Positions 36,013 through 44,300 of a stretch of 64,000 bases of DNA are shown here, piece by piece (the stretch's first letter is position 1; the number at the start of each line of letters is the position of its first letter). Origin of the DNA: Marinobacter lipolyticus SM19 (GTDB lineage Bacteria; Pseudomonadota; Gammaproteobacteria; Pseudomonadales; Oleiphilaceae); contig NZ_KE007306.1 in NCBI RefSeq assembly GCF_000397065.2, positions 242,311 to 306,310 of the forward strand. The letters are read 5' to 3'. The notes under the pieces are model-generated. The model saw nothing but the letters and a program-made list of their open reading frames with translations. It was not told the DNA's origin and ran no database searches. The position numbers and the translations under genes are program-made.

Positions 36013-37979
36013 TAGACCACTCCCGGCAACAACCCACCCTGCAGACGAGTCACCCGGTTGCTGAGCCGAGCCATCCCCAGGTTGAGCGGAAACAACACCA
36101 GGCTTTTCACCGTGTCCCGCACCACCAGGCTGCGGGGCAGGCCTTCGTAGATGTTGATATAGGCCCCCGCCATGGCCACCAGGGAACGGGACAGGTGCAG
36201 GTAATCGCTGTGGATTACAATGCCCAGCTGATAGGTATTGGACAGCAACTGCAATGCGGTCTGCATACGGCGATGCAGGCCCGCAGCACCCTCCCGCCAC
36301 AAGGTACGTAAAGTATCCTCGGTTAACGGCGAGACGTCCCGGCGTTCGAGGGTGTCACTCAGGCGCTCGATGATTTCGTCCCGGCGAAGGCGGTTCTTGT
36401 CCGGGTGCGTACTCATTTCAATCAGCATATCGCCCAGGCGCTCGGTATCTGCAAGCAGTACACTGATGATGTAATCCCGCACAAAACTCCACTTGCCGGC
36501 CATATGGACCGCGTTGCCCCAGTCGATCAGGTACGGCTCCGCATCCGGTGAGACCATGATATTGCCCGGGTGCAGGTCGCCGTGGAGCTCGTTGTACACA
36601 AAGATGTGTTCGAACAGGGTGAACAGGAAGTTCTCCCCCAGGGTGCGCTGGAAACGCTTGCGCTCCGATCCCTGCAGGCTGCCGATGGCTTTTTTGATGG
36701 ACACGGCATCATCTACATATTCCATTTCCAGGATGCGGTTGGTGGCTACAAACACGTCCGGCACATGCCAGGATCTGGTCACCCGTGCCCGTGCCGCGAA
36801 ACGACGCTGAATGGCCGCTTCATCCTCAAAATTCAGCTCCTGCTCAAAGCCCCGGGTGAACTCTTTGACCTGATCGGACAGCGCATGGAGGAACGGCAAC
36901 AGCTTGGAATGAGGCGCCCAGAACTGGCTGCTCACCAACATCAGCTCAATGGCCAGGTTACCCATCTGGAACTCCCGCTCCAGATTATGGCGAGCCACCT
37001 TGACGATTACCGGCTGGAGGCGCTCCAGCCCACCGTCATCCTGGATCACTTTCTTGGTGAGGTACACCGAGCCGATCGAGCCGGATTTCAGCGGCTTATT
37101 CACATCGAACTGAACGTACATCTCCCCCGGCAGCTTGCCGAAGCAGTCCATGAACGCATCGTTGACTTCGTCCGGCGTCATCGGGTCGACGTCTTCCTGG
37201 AACACCGCCAGTTCTGTGGCAATTTCCTCGGGCAGGAAGTCGGCGTTGGCCGCAGCCACCTGGGCCATCTTGATAAACAGCGGACCGAATTCCCGGACCA
37301 TGCGGGCGACAATCTGAGCCTGGGTGGCGAAATCCTTCGGGTCGGTCTGCAGGAACGGCTTGATGTGGCGAATGGCCTTAATCTGACGACGCAGAATCAC
37401 CAGATCCCGACGCAGGACACTGACCTTACGGCCCACATCCGCCAGCCCTTCCTGGTTGGCCTTGCGAATATCCTTGAGGCGGTTTACCAGTTCAACAATC
37501 AGCGGCTCGTAGGAACGAAGCACCAGGCGGACGATGTCGAGATTGAGCTCAATCAGCCCCTTCAGCTCTGGCGCGTCCAGCAACTCGTGGAAGAAACTCC
37601 AGAACTCATCAACGATGCTCTCGGGCACCTCGATTGGACTGCGGGTAACCACCTGCCCCACCACAAAGCGGATCAATCCCTCGGTGGTTTCCTCATTGGG
37701 AATCAGTCGATACTTGCGCAACACCTTGGTGAGCGAGCGGGACTGCACATTCAGCGGGTGCTCATACAGCGTGTTAAACAACTCGTCTAGCGCCGAACTG
37801 AGCTGCGCCTGGTCAATCGGCTCAAGGTTACCCACCAAACGGGCCACCGGCCAGAATGCCCTGGGCACCTTCAGCGTCATCGACGTGAAATTACCCACAC
37901 CCCGGATCGCCGAACCGGTGCGTTCTCTCAGGACAGGAATGTTGATCTGAATGATTTTCTGCTGGTCTTGCTCGCCCAT
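36012..37979 (-). CDS. ABC1/UbiB-family kinase-like protein (AarF-type), divergent motifs
   Basis: 655 residues, longer than UbiB (about 545). The kinase-like fold is clear: ELHGDLHPGNIMVSPDA is the catalytic HGD-x-HPGN loop and PYLIDWGNAVHM the DFG-equivalent. VIVKVARHNLEREF gives the ATP-binding Lys. Two hallmarks differ from standard UbiB/ADCK members: the KxGQ motif reads IKMAQVAAANADFLP, and the Ala-rich loop is replaced by KSGSIGSVYLTKK, closer to a normal glycine-rich kinase loop. An N-terminal extension (about 200 residues) is present. Likely membrane-associated, perhaps in isoprenoid or lipid handling; a role in ubiquinone synthesis should not be assumed. Its gene is convergent with the second beta-CASP gene. 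Confidence 0.8.
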   Translation of the reverse strand: MGEQDQQKIIQINIPVLRERTGSAIRGVGNFTSMTLKVPRAFWPVARLVGNLEPIDQAQLSSALDELFNTLYEHPLNVQSRSLTKVLRKYRLIPNEETTEGLIRFVVGQVVTRSPIEVPESIVDEFWSFFHELLDAPELKGLIELNLDIVRLVLRSYEPLIVELVNRLKDIRKANQEGLADVGRKVSVLRRDLVILRRQIKAIRHIKPFLQTDPKDFATQAQIVARMVREFGPLFIKMAQVAAANADFLPEEIATELAVFQEDVDPMTPDEVNDAFMDCFGKLPGEMYVQFDVNKPLKSGSIGSVYLTKKVIQDDGGLERLQPVIVKVARHNLEREFQMGNLAIELMLVSSQFWAPHSKLLPFLHALSDQVKEFTRGFEQELNFEDEAAIQRRFAARARVTRSWHVPDVFVATNRILEMEYVDDAVSIKKAIGSLQGSERKRFQRTLGENFLFTLFEHIFVYNELHGDLHPGNIMVSPDAEPYLIDWGNAVHMAGKWSFVRDYIISVLLADTERLGDMLIEMSTHPDKNRLRRDEIIERLSDTLERRDVSPLTEDTLRTLWREGAAGLHRRMQTALQLLSNTYQLGIVIHSDYLHLSRSLVAMAGAYINIYEGLPRSLVVRDTVKSLVLFPLNLGMARLSNRVTRLQGGLLPGVV

Positions 37980-38133
37980 GTAACCTCGTAACCCGGCACA
38001 GTGCTGGATGGGGTGGTACTATGCCAGATTATTGCGGGGAGGTTTGGGTGTTTTTGGGCCGAATTTTTGTGGGAGAAGAGACTTTCAGGGATTAGACCAA
38101 GTAATGTCGTGCCTAACCAACCTTATCCGATTA

Positions 38134-39105
38134 CTAGCCCACCAGATCCCGAATCACGGATTTAAAGCCGTTAGTATTTCTGTAGCCACCTTTTACGAAC
38201 AGACGCATTGCGGCGAAGAAACGCGGTATAAACCACTTCTCTCGAATCTCGATGCGCTGTTTTAGTGTTGCGATTCTGGATTCAGTCATACTAAGAAGTT
38301 GGCCCATCTTCTCTTGATACTGTTCCGGCGCAACTTTTATGGCATCTCGAATACCTTGGGCAAATAGGGTTATTTGTTCAACCTGTATCTGTGCTCTTCG
38401 ATGACCATTTTTCTCGAACAGTTTCTTAACGGAATGAAGGAATGCCGCAGCCCGGGAAACCCTTACTGTACGATTAGCTATAAACTGTGATTCATTCAAT
38501 TCGTGACGACGATAATATTGCAGAACCCTACTCTCAATCACTTTGGCATCAAGCCCATCGGCAAACCATACAAGCCAACCATCGTGCGAATTGAAACCTG
38601 ACGGAATAGGCATGCAAAGATCCAGAAGCTCCCGGCGGATTCCGCAACAACACCCCATCATAAAGTGCTCCAATGTATAGCCCGCCGACCGGATCTGTCC
38701 TACCTTGGTCAACCCCACTTCATTTAGGTCACCATCGGTCAAAGCAGCATCATTCATTACTATCAATGCTTCCGGGTGGCTCTCAGCAACATCCATCATG
38801 TGCTCGATTTTCTCCGGGAACCAGACATCGTCTTGGTCGCTCAGGAAGACAAGATCACCGGTGGTTTTCATCAGGGCTGCGTTGAAGTTGCCACAGTAGC
38901 CGAGATTGCGTTCATTGCGGGAGAACACCACTTTAAAAGGGGCAGTTGCAGCAAACTTACGGATGATAGCTTCAGTCTGGTCGGCTGAGCAGTCGTCTGT
39001 GATGACTAGCTCATCTGGCTGGCGGGTTTGATCCACGAAACTTTGGAGCTGGGCTGGGAGGTATTGGGCACCGTTGAAAGTGGCCATGGCGATGGAGATT
39101 TTCAT
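38134..39105 (-). CDS. GT2 glycosyltransferase, rhamnosyltransferase-like
   Basis: 323 residues. Opens ISIAMATFNGAQYLPAQLQSF; TDDCSADQTEAI and VFLSDQDDVWFPEK give the GT-A nucleotide and DQDD acceptor/metal sites. SHDGWLVWFADG matches the rhamnosyltransferase subset, similar to the gene at 20122. Start overlaps the stop of the upstream glycosyltransferase gene by 4 bases. The 154 bases between its stop and the ABC1 gene hold no gene. It opens the right-hand block of the glycan locus (38-52 kb). Donor is likely dTDP-rhamnose. Confidence 0.85.
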   Translation of the reverse strand: MKISIAMATFNGAQYLPAQLQSFVDQTRQPDELVITDDCSADQTEAIIRKFAATAPFKVVFSRNERNLGYCGNFNAALMKTTGDLVFLSDQDDVWFPEKIEHMMDVAESHPEALIVMNDAALTDGDLNEVGLTKVGQIRSAGYTLEHFMMGCCCGIRRELLDLCMPIPSGFNSHDGWLVWFADGLDAKVIESRVLQYYRRHELNESQFIANRTVRVSRAAAFLHSVKKLFEKNGHRRAQIQVEQITLFAQGIRDAIKVAPEQYQEKMGQLLSMTESRIATLKQRIEIREKWFIPRFFAAMRLFVKGGYRNTNGFKSVIRDLVG

Positions 39106-40076
39106 TGGTTAAGCAGAAATCTCTTCAGCTTTCTTAATAATTCCGATATAGGCACAAGAAACTTGATCAATTTCTGGCTGATACCATCTGAGCTATATAC
39201 CTTATTCTTCAGTTTTCCAACAAAATACTGGTATAGCTCATCCTCACCAAGTCGTTTATAGTAGGCCGCCATTGCTGTGTATGTCTGAAAATACATCATG
39301 TTCTTTTCCACAGCGGAAGAGCTAGAATGAACGCCTCCGGAATGCACACGGTAGAGTGACGGCTGAATCTCCGCCAAAAATTTACCTTTGCCATACTTGC
39401 CGAGCCTCGACCACATAAATTTATCACCATACCTCACCAAAGCAAGCTCTGGCGGGTTATCGAGTACATTCCGGAAGCATACTGTAAGTGTATAAATTGC
39501 AGGCCCCTTTTGGAGCTCGGTAGCAGACAGATCACGCCGTGCACCGCCAAAATCCATGTCGACAACAGCCCCATCTGCAAAGGGGGTTGAATCAGTATAG
39601 CAAATAACGGTATCTAAATTATCCTCAAGGAATGCAGTCTGTTTTTGAACTTTGTAGCGGTCAATCCAGTAATCATCCCCTTCACAAAAAGCAATATACT
39701 TTCCATTCGCGGCGGGGAAACTATACATAGTCGGCCGATGGCCAATTCTGAAGATGTTCGCTTCCTGGAAAATTGGTTTGATGATGCTCGGATATCGCTC
39801 CTGATATTGCTTTATAATCTCTTGTGTACCATCAATAGACGCATCATCGTGTATTATGATTTCAAAAGGAAAGGTCGTTTCCTGCATCAAAAAGCCATTA
39901 AGGGCGTTCTCTACAAATTCTTTATGGTTATAGGTATGGCACACGATCGAAACTAATGGCATTTCCAGGTCGCCTTCCCACTCTCTCATGATATCGTCCT
40001 CAGAGCGTGGTTTCGGGGGTGTGGGAACGCGGTCGCCAGGTTGCAGGCTAAATTTTATTGATTCACTATCACTCAT
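39102..40076 (-). CDS. GT2 glycosyltransferase
   Basis: 324 residues. After a 37-residue charged leader (SLQPGDRVPTPPKPRSEDD) comes LVSIVCHTYNHKEFVENAL, IIIHDDASIDGTQEI and IAFCEGDDYWIDRYKVQKQ, the GT-A GDDYW signature of a GT2 subgroup common in capsule and O-antigen loci. Overlaps the next glycosyltransferase by 4 bases and lies 22 bases downstream of the flippase gene. Likely acts in the same repeat-unit assembly. Sugar donor not identifiable. Confidence 0.85.
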   Translation of the reverse strand: MSDSESIKFSLQPGDRVPTPPKPRSEDDIMREWEGDLEMPLVSIVCHTYNHKEFVENALNGFLMQETTFPFEIIIHDDASIDGTQEIIKQYQERYPSIIKPIFQEANIFRIGHRPTMYSFPAANGKYIAFCEGDDYWIDRYKVQKQTAFLEDNLDTVICYTDSTPFADGAVVDMDFGGARRDLSATELQKGPAIYTLTVCFRNVLDNPPELALVRYGDKFMWSRLGKYGKGKFLAEIQPSLYRVHSGGVHSSSSAVEKNMMYFQTYTAMAAYYKRLGEDELYQYFVGKLKNKVYSSDGISQKLIKFLVPISELLRKLKRFLLNQ

Positions 40077-40097
40077 AACTTAACACTAGTCCCAAGT

Positions 40098-41570
40098 TCA
40101 TTGGCCATCATACACCTTCCTTTTGAATTTCTTAGCTACAACCCCCTTGGCCTTGAACCAAATCATCCGAGCACCTTCCGCCTGCAGCAGAGTACTAGCT
40201 ACGAGATAAACGACTAGCCCGACAAGCCCGGCGAAGAAAAATGACAAGATCAACTGCGGGAACCCACATTGGACGGCCAACCATGCAGCCAATCCAGCAA
40301 TCGCTGCCGATGCCACAGGTTTTATCACGTCAGTCATTTGTTCTTTGAAGCTGTAATTGATGAGCTTGGCGGTGTAGTAACTGTTAGGCATAAGAGCGAG
40401 GGCAGAACCGATAACCTGTCCAATTATGATTCCCAAAACACCAAAAGGCACCGAAGCAACAAGAAGGGTGATCTGGATACCTTTCTTTATAAGGTTCAGT
40501 TTCAGGTTCAGGTCAGACCTGCCTTTAACCATGAGTATGTTGATATTTAATGAGTGGACTGGAAATAAAAGGCCAACCACACACATTAGCTGAGTATAGA
40601 GTACAGCGTCATTCCAGCGCTCGTCGAAAAGCAACTTAAATACGGGGTCGGCAAGAGCCATCAGCATGAGCATTGCAGGTGCCACCACGAACATACTCAG
40701 CTGGATAATTTGCCTGTATTTGTGCCGGAGTTGTTCGTTGTCCTCCTGCAAGGTCGCCAACGCGGGAAAGGAAGATTTTTGTAGTGCGCTGGTGAGTTGC
40801 TGTGATGCCAAGTTGGTAAGTTTCGTTGCAAAGTAATAAAGCCCGGTGAGTTCGGGGCTGAATAGTTTGGCAATAACCAAAGCATAGGAGTTTTGGAACG
40901 CCACATTCAGGACATTGGCAATCACCAGATACTTACCAAAACCGAAAAGCCGCCTGAACGCTGTTCCATCGAAAATGCGTTTTGGTAACCACCGGGTAGA
41001 GAACCAGAGAATCACCGTCGCAACGATTTGTGACGTTAACATCTGGGCGACGAGGCTCCAGACGCCATACCCGCGGTACGCCAAAGCAATGGCAACTATC
41101 CCAGAGAGGATTGTGCCAGCTGTCGTCGCTACCATCTGCGATCTGAAGTCCATCCTTCGGCTAAGAATGGCCGTTTGTACAATGCGGAACGCATTAACAA
41201 GAATCCCTATGCCCAGAACCAAAACCAAGAGCTCCAGAACAGGCTCACCAAAGAATATGGCAATTGGACCAGCGAGAAGGAAAACGACTAAGTAGACGGA
41301 GACGGCTATTCCAAGATTCCCCCAGAATGCAGTGCTCAACTCTCTGTCAGTTATTTCCTTTGAGCGAATTAACGCCTGAGTAAGCCCTGCATTCACCAAG
41401 ACATGCGATAACTCGAACACCACCGCAACGATGGCAATCAAACCAAAATCTTTCGGGGCGAGTAAGGTCGCAAGAAAAATGGTGAAGATGGTCGCGGCAC
41501 TTTTCGAGATAAACAGCTCCAGAAAATTCCAAAGAGTGCCAATACCAATTTTTCGATTGAGGCTTACCAA
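40098..41570 (-). CDS. wzx: Wzx-type O-antigen/polysaccharide flippase (MOP superfamily)
   Basis: 490 residues with about twelve to fourteen membrane segments spread evenly. It resembles WzxC/lipopolysaccharide biosynthesis translocases: FISKSAATIFTIFLATLLAPKDFG near the start (written here in parts as KSAATIFTIFLATLL and PKDFGLIAIVAVV). It should move the undecaprenyl-linked repeat unit across the inner membrane. Starts at a TTG (41570); no better start was seen. No Wzz-like length regulator or classical Wzy polymerase is recognisable next to it; the best candidate polymerase is the gene at 50465. Confidence 0.88.
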   Translation of the reverse strand: MVSLNRKIGIGTLWNFLELFISKSAATIFTIFLATLLAPKDFGLIAIVAVVFELSHVLVNAGLTQALIRSKEITDRELSTAFWGNLGIAVSVYLVVFLLAGPIAIFFGEPVLELLVLVLGIGILVNAFRIVQTAILSRRMDFRSQMVATTAGTILSGIVAIALAYRGYGVWSLVAQMLTSQIVATVILWFSTRWLPKRIFDGTAFRRLFGFGKYLVIANVLNVAFQNSYALVIAKLFSPELTGLYYFATKLTNLASQQLTSALQKSSFPALATLQEDNEQLRHKYRQIIQLSMFVVAPAMLMLMALADPVFKLLFDERWNDAVLYTQLMCVVGLLFPVHSLNINILMVKGRSDLNLKLNLIKKGIQITLLVASVPFGVLGIIIGQVIGSALALMPNSYYTAKLINYSFKEQMTDVIKPVASAAIAGLAAWLAVQCGFPQLILSFFFAGLVGLVVYLVASTLLQAEGARMIWFKAKGVVAKKFKRKVYDGQ

Positions 41571-41595
41571 GTTTTATTGTCCCATCGGGCAGTGT

Positions 41596-42513
41596 TTACC
41601 AATCTGGCTGAAAACCGAGGTATTCGAACAACTCCTTGTTGGGTTGTTCGAAGAACTTCTGCAAGGTCTCCAGATCACCGGAGTTGATCTTTGACGGGTA
41701 AGCCCGTTTGTTCATAATTCCCTTTCCGCGCACTGTTTTAGGCTCTTGGTAGGGAACGCCTAAAAATTCATGGCATTTTCGGATCACAGACTCGCTATCG
41801 TTCTTGAGCTCGTTAAAGCCAAGAACTTGCACGTTATCCCAGCCAAACAGACCAACATAGCGTGCAATTTGTTGTTTATACAGCCCCCTGCGAAGAAGAC
41901 TCGGTTCTTCCTCACCATCACTCTTTTCTATTAAGCCCATTTCAATCTGTACGTACTCCGTAAAGGAGGGGCAACCGTTCTTGAAAAACGTTCGGAATAT
42001 AGGGCTTTCGTCCCTTCCATGCTGGTCGTTTGCAATGGCCCAAGGTAAAACGCCTTCAACACTCCACTGGCGGTACATGTTCCAGGCTGAATAGGCTCTG
42101 GAGATTGGCTCGCGGAGTATGATTATAATTTTCAGCTTGGGGTTGTATGCTTTTAGTCGTGGGGCAACTTTAGCTCGACTCAGGTACTCCGGAGAGGCCT
42201 CAAAAATCAAACCTTTTTGACCCGGCCGTTTAATGAAGTGTGAATGATACCAATCATCCCCTTTTGCAAAATTATCCTCTCGGTCAAAAAAGTGTACTTC
42301 CTTAGGTTTTGAACCTATGAATCCATTGCGCTCTTCAAGATAGCTAAATAAGGAAGTAGTACCACTTTTCTGGGCACCGACAATCAGAAAGTCGGGTTTA
42401 TGTCCGCTAAATAATGCGGCATCCACCTTTCTTTTGGCCTTTGAAATAACTCGTTGAACTAGCATTTTATGCTCTGCATTACGTTTAATTAGAGACCAAA
42501 TACGTTCAGACAA
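41596..42513 (-). CDS. PAPS-dependent sulfotransferase (heparan-sulfate type)
   Basis: 305 residues. PAPS loop FLIVGAQKSGTTSLFSYL; KEVHFFDREDNFAKGDDWYH; GLIFEASPEYLSRAKV; 3'-phosphate site IIILREPISRAYSAWNMYRQW. The C-terminal VPYQEPKTVRGKGIMNKRAY resembles the substrate-loop region of bacterial sulfotransferases. Starts at TTG (42513) with AGG upstream. Close cousin of the enzyme at 12326 in layout, on the other side of the locus. It lies between the flippase and another sulfotransferase, 15 bases downstream of the latter. Confidence 0.9.
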   Translation of the reverse strand: MSERIWSLIKRNAEHKMLVQRVISKAKRKVDAALFSGHKPDFLIVGAQKSGTTSLFSYLEERNGFIGSKPKEVHFFDREDNFAKGDDWYHSHFIKRPGQKGLIFEASPEYLSRAKVAPRLKAYNPKLKIIIILREPISRAYSAWNMYRQWSVEGVLPWAIANDQHGRDESPIFRTFFKNGCPSFTEYVQIEMGLIEKSDGEEEPSLLRRGLYKQQIARYVGLFGWDNVQVLGFNELKNDSESVIRKCHEFLGVPYQEPKTVRGKGIMNKRAYPSKINSGDLETLQKFFEQPNKELFEYLGFQPDW

Positions 42514-42528
42514 TGCTTTGGACCTAGA

Positions 42529-43572
42529 TTAAAACATCTTCGCAATATCCTGCTTTTCGAAAATTTCATAAACCCGTTCCGCATCTCTCTTCGAATATCC
42601 CTCCAACCTCCAACGATTGGCATTAGAGAAACTCGTCTCCCCGGAGTATACCGGAACCTTGTCCGCACTTACCCCACCCTGCTCAATCAGCCGGCGGGTG
42701 ATTTCGTTGTAGTAATATCCAGGTCGCCGGCAGAAGTCTTCGTACTGAACCTCCAGCTTCCTATGGCTCGGCAACGCAGCAATACCCTGCTCTACCGAAC
42801 AGTTGATGGCAGCGATCTGTCCAGCTACGGATTCCAGCGGGTCCAGGTCTTTAAGGTGCGGGTATTCTTTTATCTTGAACGAATACCAAGTGCTGGCATC
42901 GCCGTACTGGCGCTTTCGGGCTTCCAGCGCGGACTGGATGTTAAAAATAGGGTCACGGCGAACCCAGATGAACAGCGCCTTATCGAACTGATCGGCCAAC
43001 TCGGTGATATTCTGGTTCATGATCATAGCCTTCATGGCGAACGGTTGTTCGAAAATGTTCGCCAAGGCATTGAGCTCATCCCGGAAGCCGGCGAGGTTGG
43101 CTTTTTCCCGGAGTTCCTCTGGCCGCATGTAGTCCAGCTCATCGAAAGGGAGGAAGCGGCGCCAGAAGTACCAGAATTCATTGGGGGCCAACGCACCGCT
43201 GGTTTTGCCGTTATCCGATCTGAAGTTGATAGCGGAGTTAAAGTCCAGAATCTCGTTGCGGAAATTGTAGCGCGGGTCAGTCAGTAGCTGTTGGATTTTC
43301 GCACCAACCAGTGGTGCGCCGAAGAAGCGGGACAAGAGGTTGGTTGGGTATGCTGACAGGCCGCTGTTTGCCAACCACTGAGTAAAAAGCGTGGTACCAG
43401 AGCGAAGCGGTCCCATTACGAATATTTTTGAGTATTTTTCCGAAGCATCTCCGAGATATTTCTCGTTTGCACACGCCAGGTTGGTGTTTAGTTCTTTCAG
43501 TAATACTTCCAGATCAGACACCCGACTGAACTGTTCGACTCGTATTTCTTCGTCAGCCATAAAAATGTCCAT
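42529..43572 (-). CDS. Sulfotransferase-family protein
   Basis: 347 residues. FVMGPLRSGTTLFTQWLANS (about residue 51) is the PAPS-binding loop; LFIWVRRDPIFNIQSALEAR is the 3'-phosphate region; WYSFKIKEYPHLKDLDP and EVQYEDFCRRPGYYYNEITRR are typical of the Stf0/TylLA-like subgroup. The ATG at 43572 has no clear ribosome site; a second ATG four codons in (43560) has GGA at a better distance and may be the true start. Fifteen bases upstream of the 41596 gene. Acceptor unknown. Confidence 0.82.
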   Translation of the reverse strand: MDIFMADEEIRVEQFSRVSDLEVLLKELNTNLACANEKYLGDASEKYSKIFVMGPLRSGTTLFTQWLANSGLSAYPTNLLSRFFGAPLVGAKIQQLLTDPRYNFRNEILDFNSAINFRSDNGKTSGALAPNEFWYFWRRFLPFDELDYMRPEELREKANLAGFRDELNALANIFEQPFAMKAMIMNQNITELADQFDKALFIWVRRDPIFNIQSALEARKRQYGDASTWYSFKIKEYPHLKDLDPLESVAGQIAAINCSVEQGIAALPSHRKLEVQYEDFCRRPGYYYNEITRRLIEQGGVSADKVPVYSGETSFSNANRWRLEGYSKRDAERVYEIFEKQDIAKMF

Positions 43573-43610
43573 TATAAGAAAATAAATGAAAACACACCTA
43601 GCGGTACTTC

Positions 43611-44300
43611 TTAATTCAGCTCATATTGCCTAAATAACGAGACCACTTGGTCTGGCGAGCAATTCATCAGAGCATCGATAATCGAGAGATTGGGAACGAA
43701 CTCGGATGCGCCCTGATTGTACTGAACAGGTTGCGACTCAATAAACTTGAGTACAACGCCTTTCTCTGCAAACTCGATATCTGAGTAAAGCGCCCGCCCT
43801 CCCGGGGCATTGATGTAGCAATCGGCTTCGAATTGATGACACAATGCAAGCAATCGCTCTCTGGCACTTGCACTCCTTTCATACTCCAAGTCACTTGTTT
43901 TCATAAAGTGTCTTGTTACACCTAAGTATGAAAAAATGGCTCCGTAGCTTTCGATGCAAATGGAAGCAATCGAACGATCCTCTTTGGTCAGGATCCGCTC
44001 AATCAGAGGGAATATTTTTTCGAAAAATGGCGCCTTTGAGTAGCTCTGGACAATTGTCCTAAGAACTCTGGTAACGTCTTTCGAGAACTCAAGATCCGAG
44101 ATCAACTTATTCGATGAAGCTCCCGGAACAGGCACCGTAAACCGACAGACGCCATTGGGTGACAGAATACTGTTCCTGTTAATGTAACCCTGTTTTATGT
44201 AAGAAACATCGTCGTACACGAGGAATAGATCAGATGCGTATATGAGCTGAAAATAGCCGATGTATGGAAAAAGGTACGGCTGCATGACGGCCAGATTCAT
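43611..44300 (-). CDS. wbqC: WbqC-family protein
   Basis: 229 residues, typical length. Opens MNLAVMQPYLFPYIGYFQLI, the family signature, followed by FLVYDDVSYIKQGYINRNSI. WbqC-like proteins are linked to amino-sugar acylation or glycylation in O-antigen loci; the chemistry is not settled. Overlaps the stop of the DegT aminotransferase by 4 bases (ATGA), so the two are translationally coupled, supporting action on the same amino sugar. Confidence 0.9.
   Translation of the reverse strand: MNLAVMQPYLFPYIGYFQLIYASDLFLVYDDVSYIKQGYINRNSILSPNGVCRFTVPVPGASSNKLISDLEFSKDVTRVLRTIVQSYSKAPFFEKIFPLIERILTKEDRSIASICIESYGAIFSYLGVTRHFMKTSDLEYERSASARERLLALCHQFEADCYINAPGGRALYSDIEFAEKGVVLKFIESQPVQYNQGASEFVPNLSIIDALMNCSPDQVVSLFRQYELN

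Noticed and set aside
36570-37790. 406-codon open frame on the plus strand
   Set aside because: Shadow of the ABC1/UbiB gene on the other strand; composition is His/Gln-rich in the way antisense frames of GC-rich genes are.
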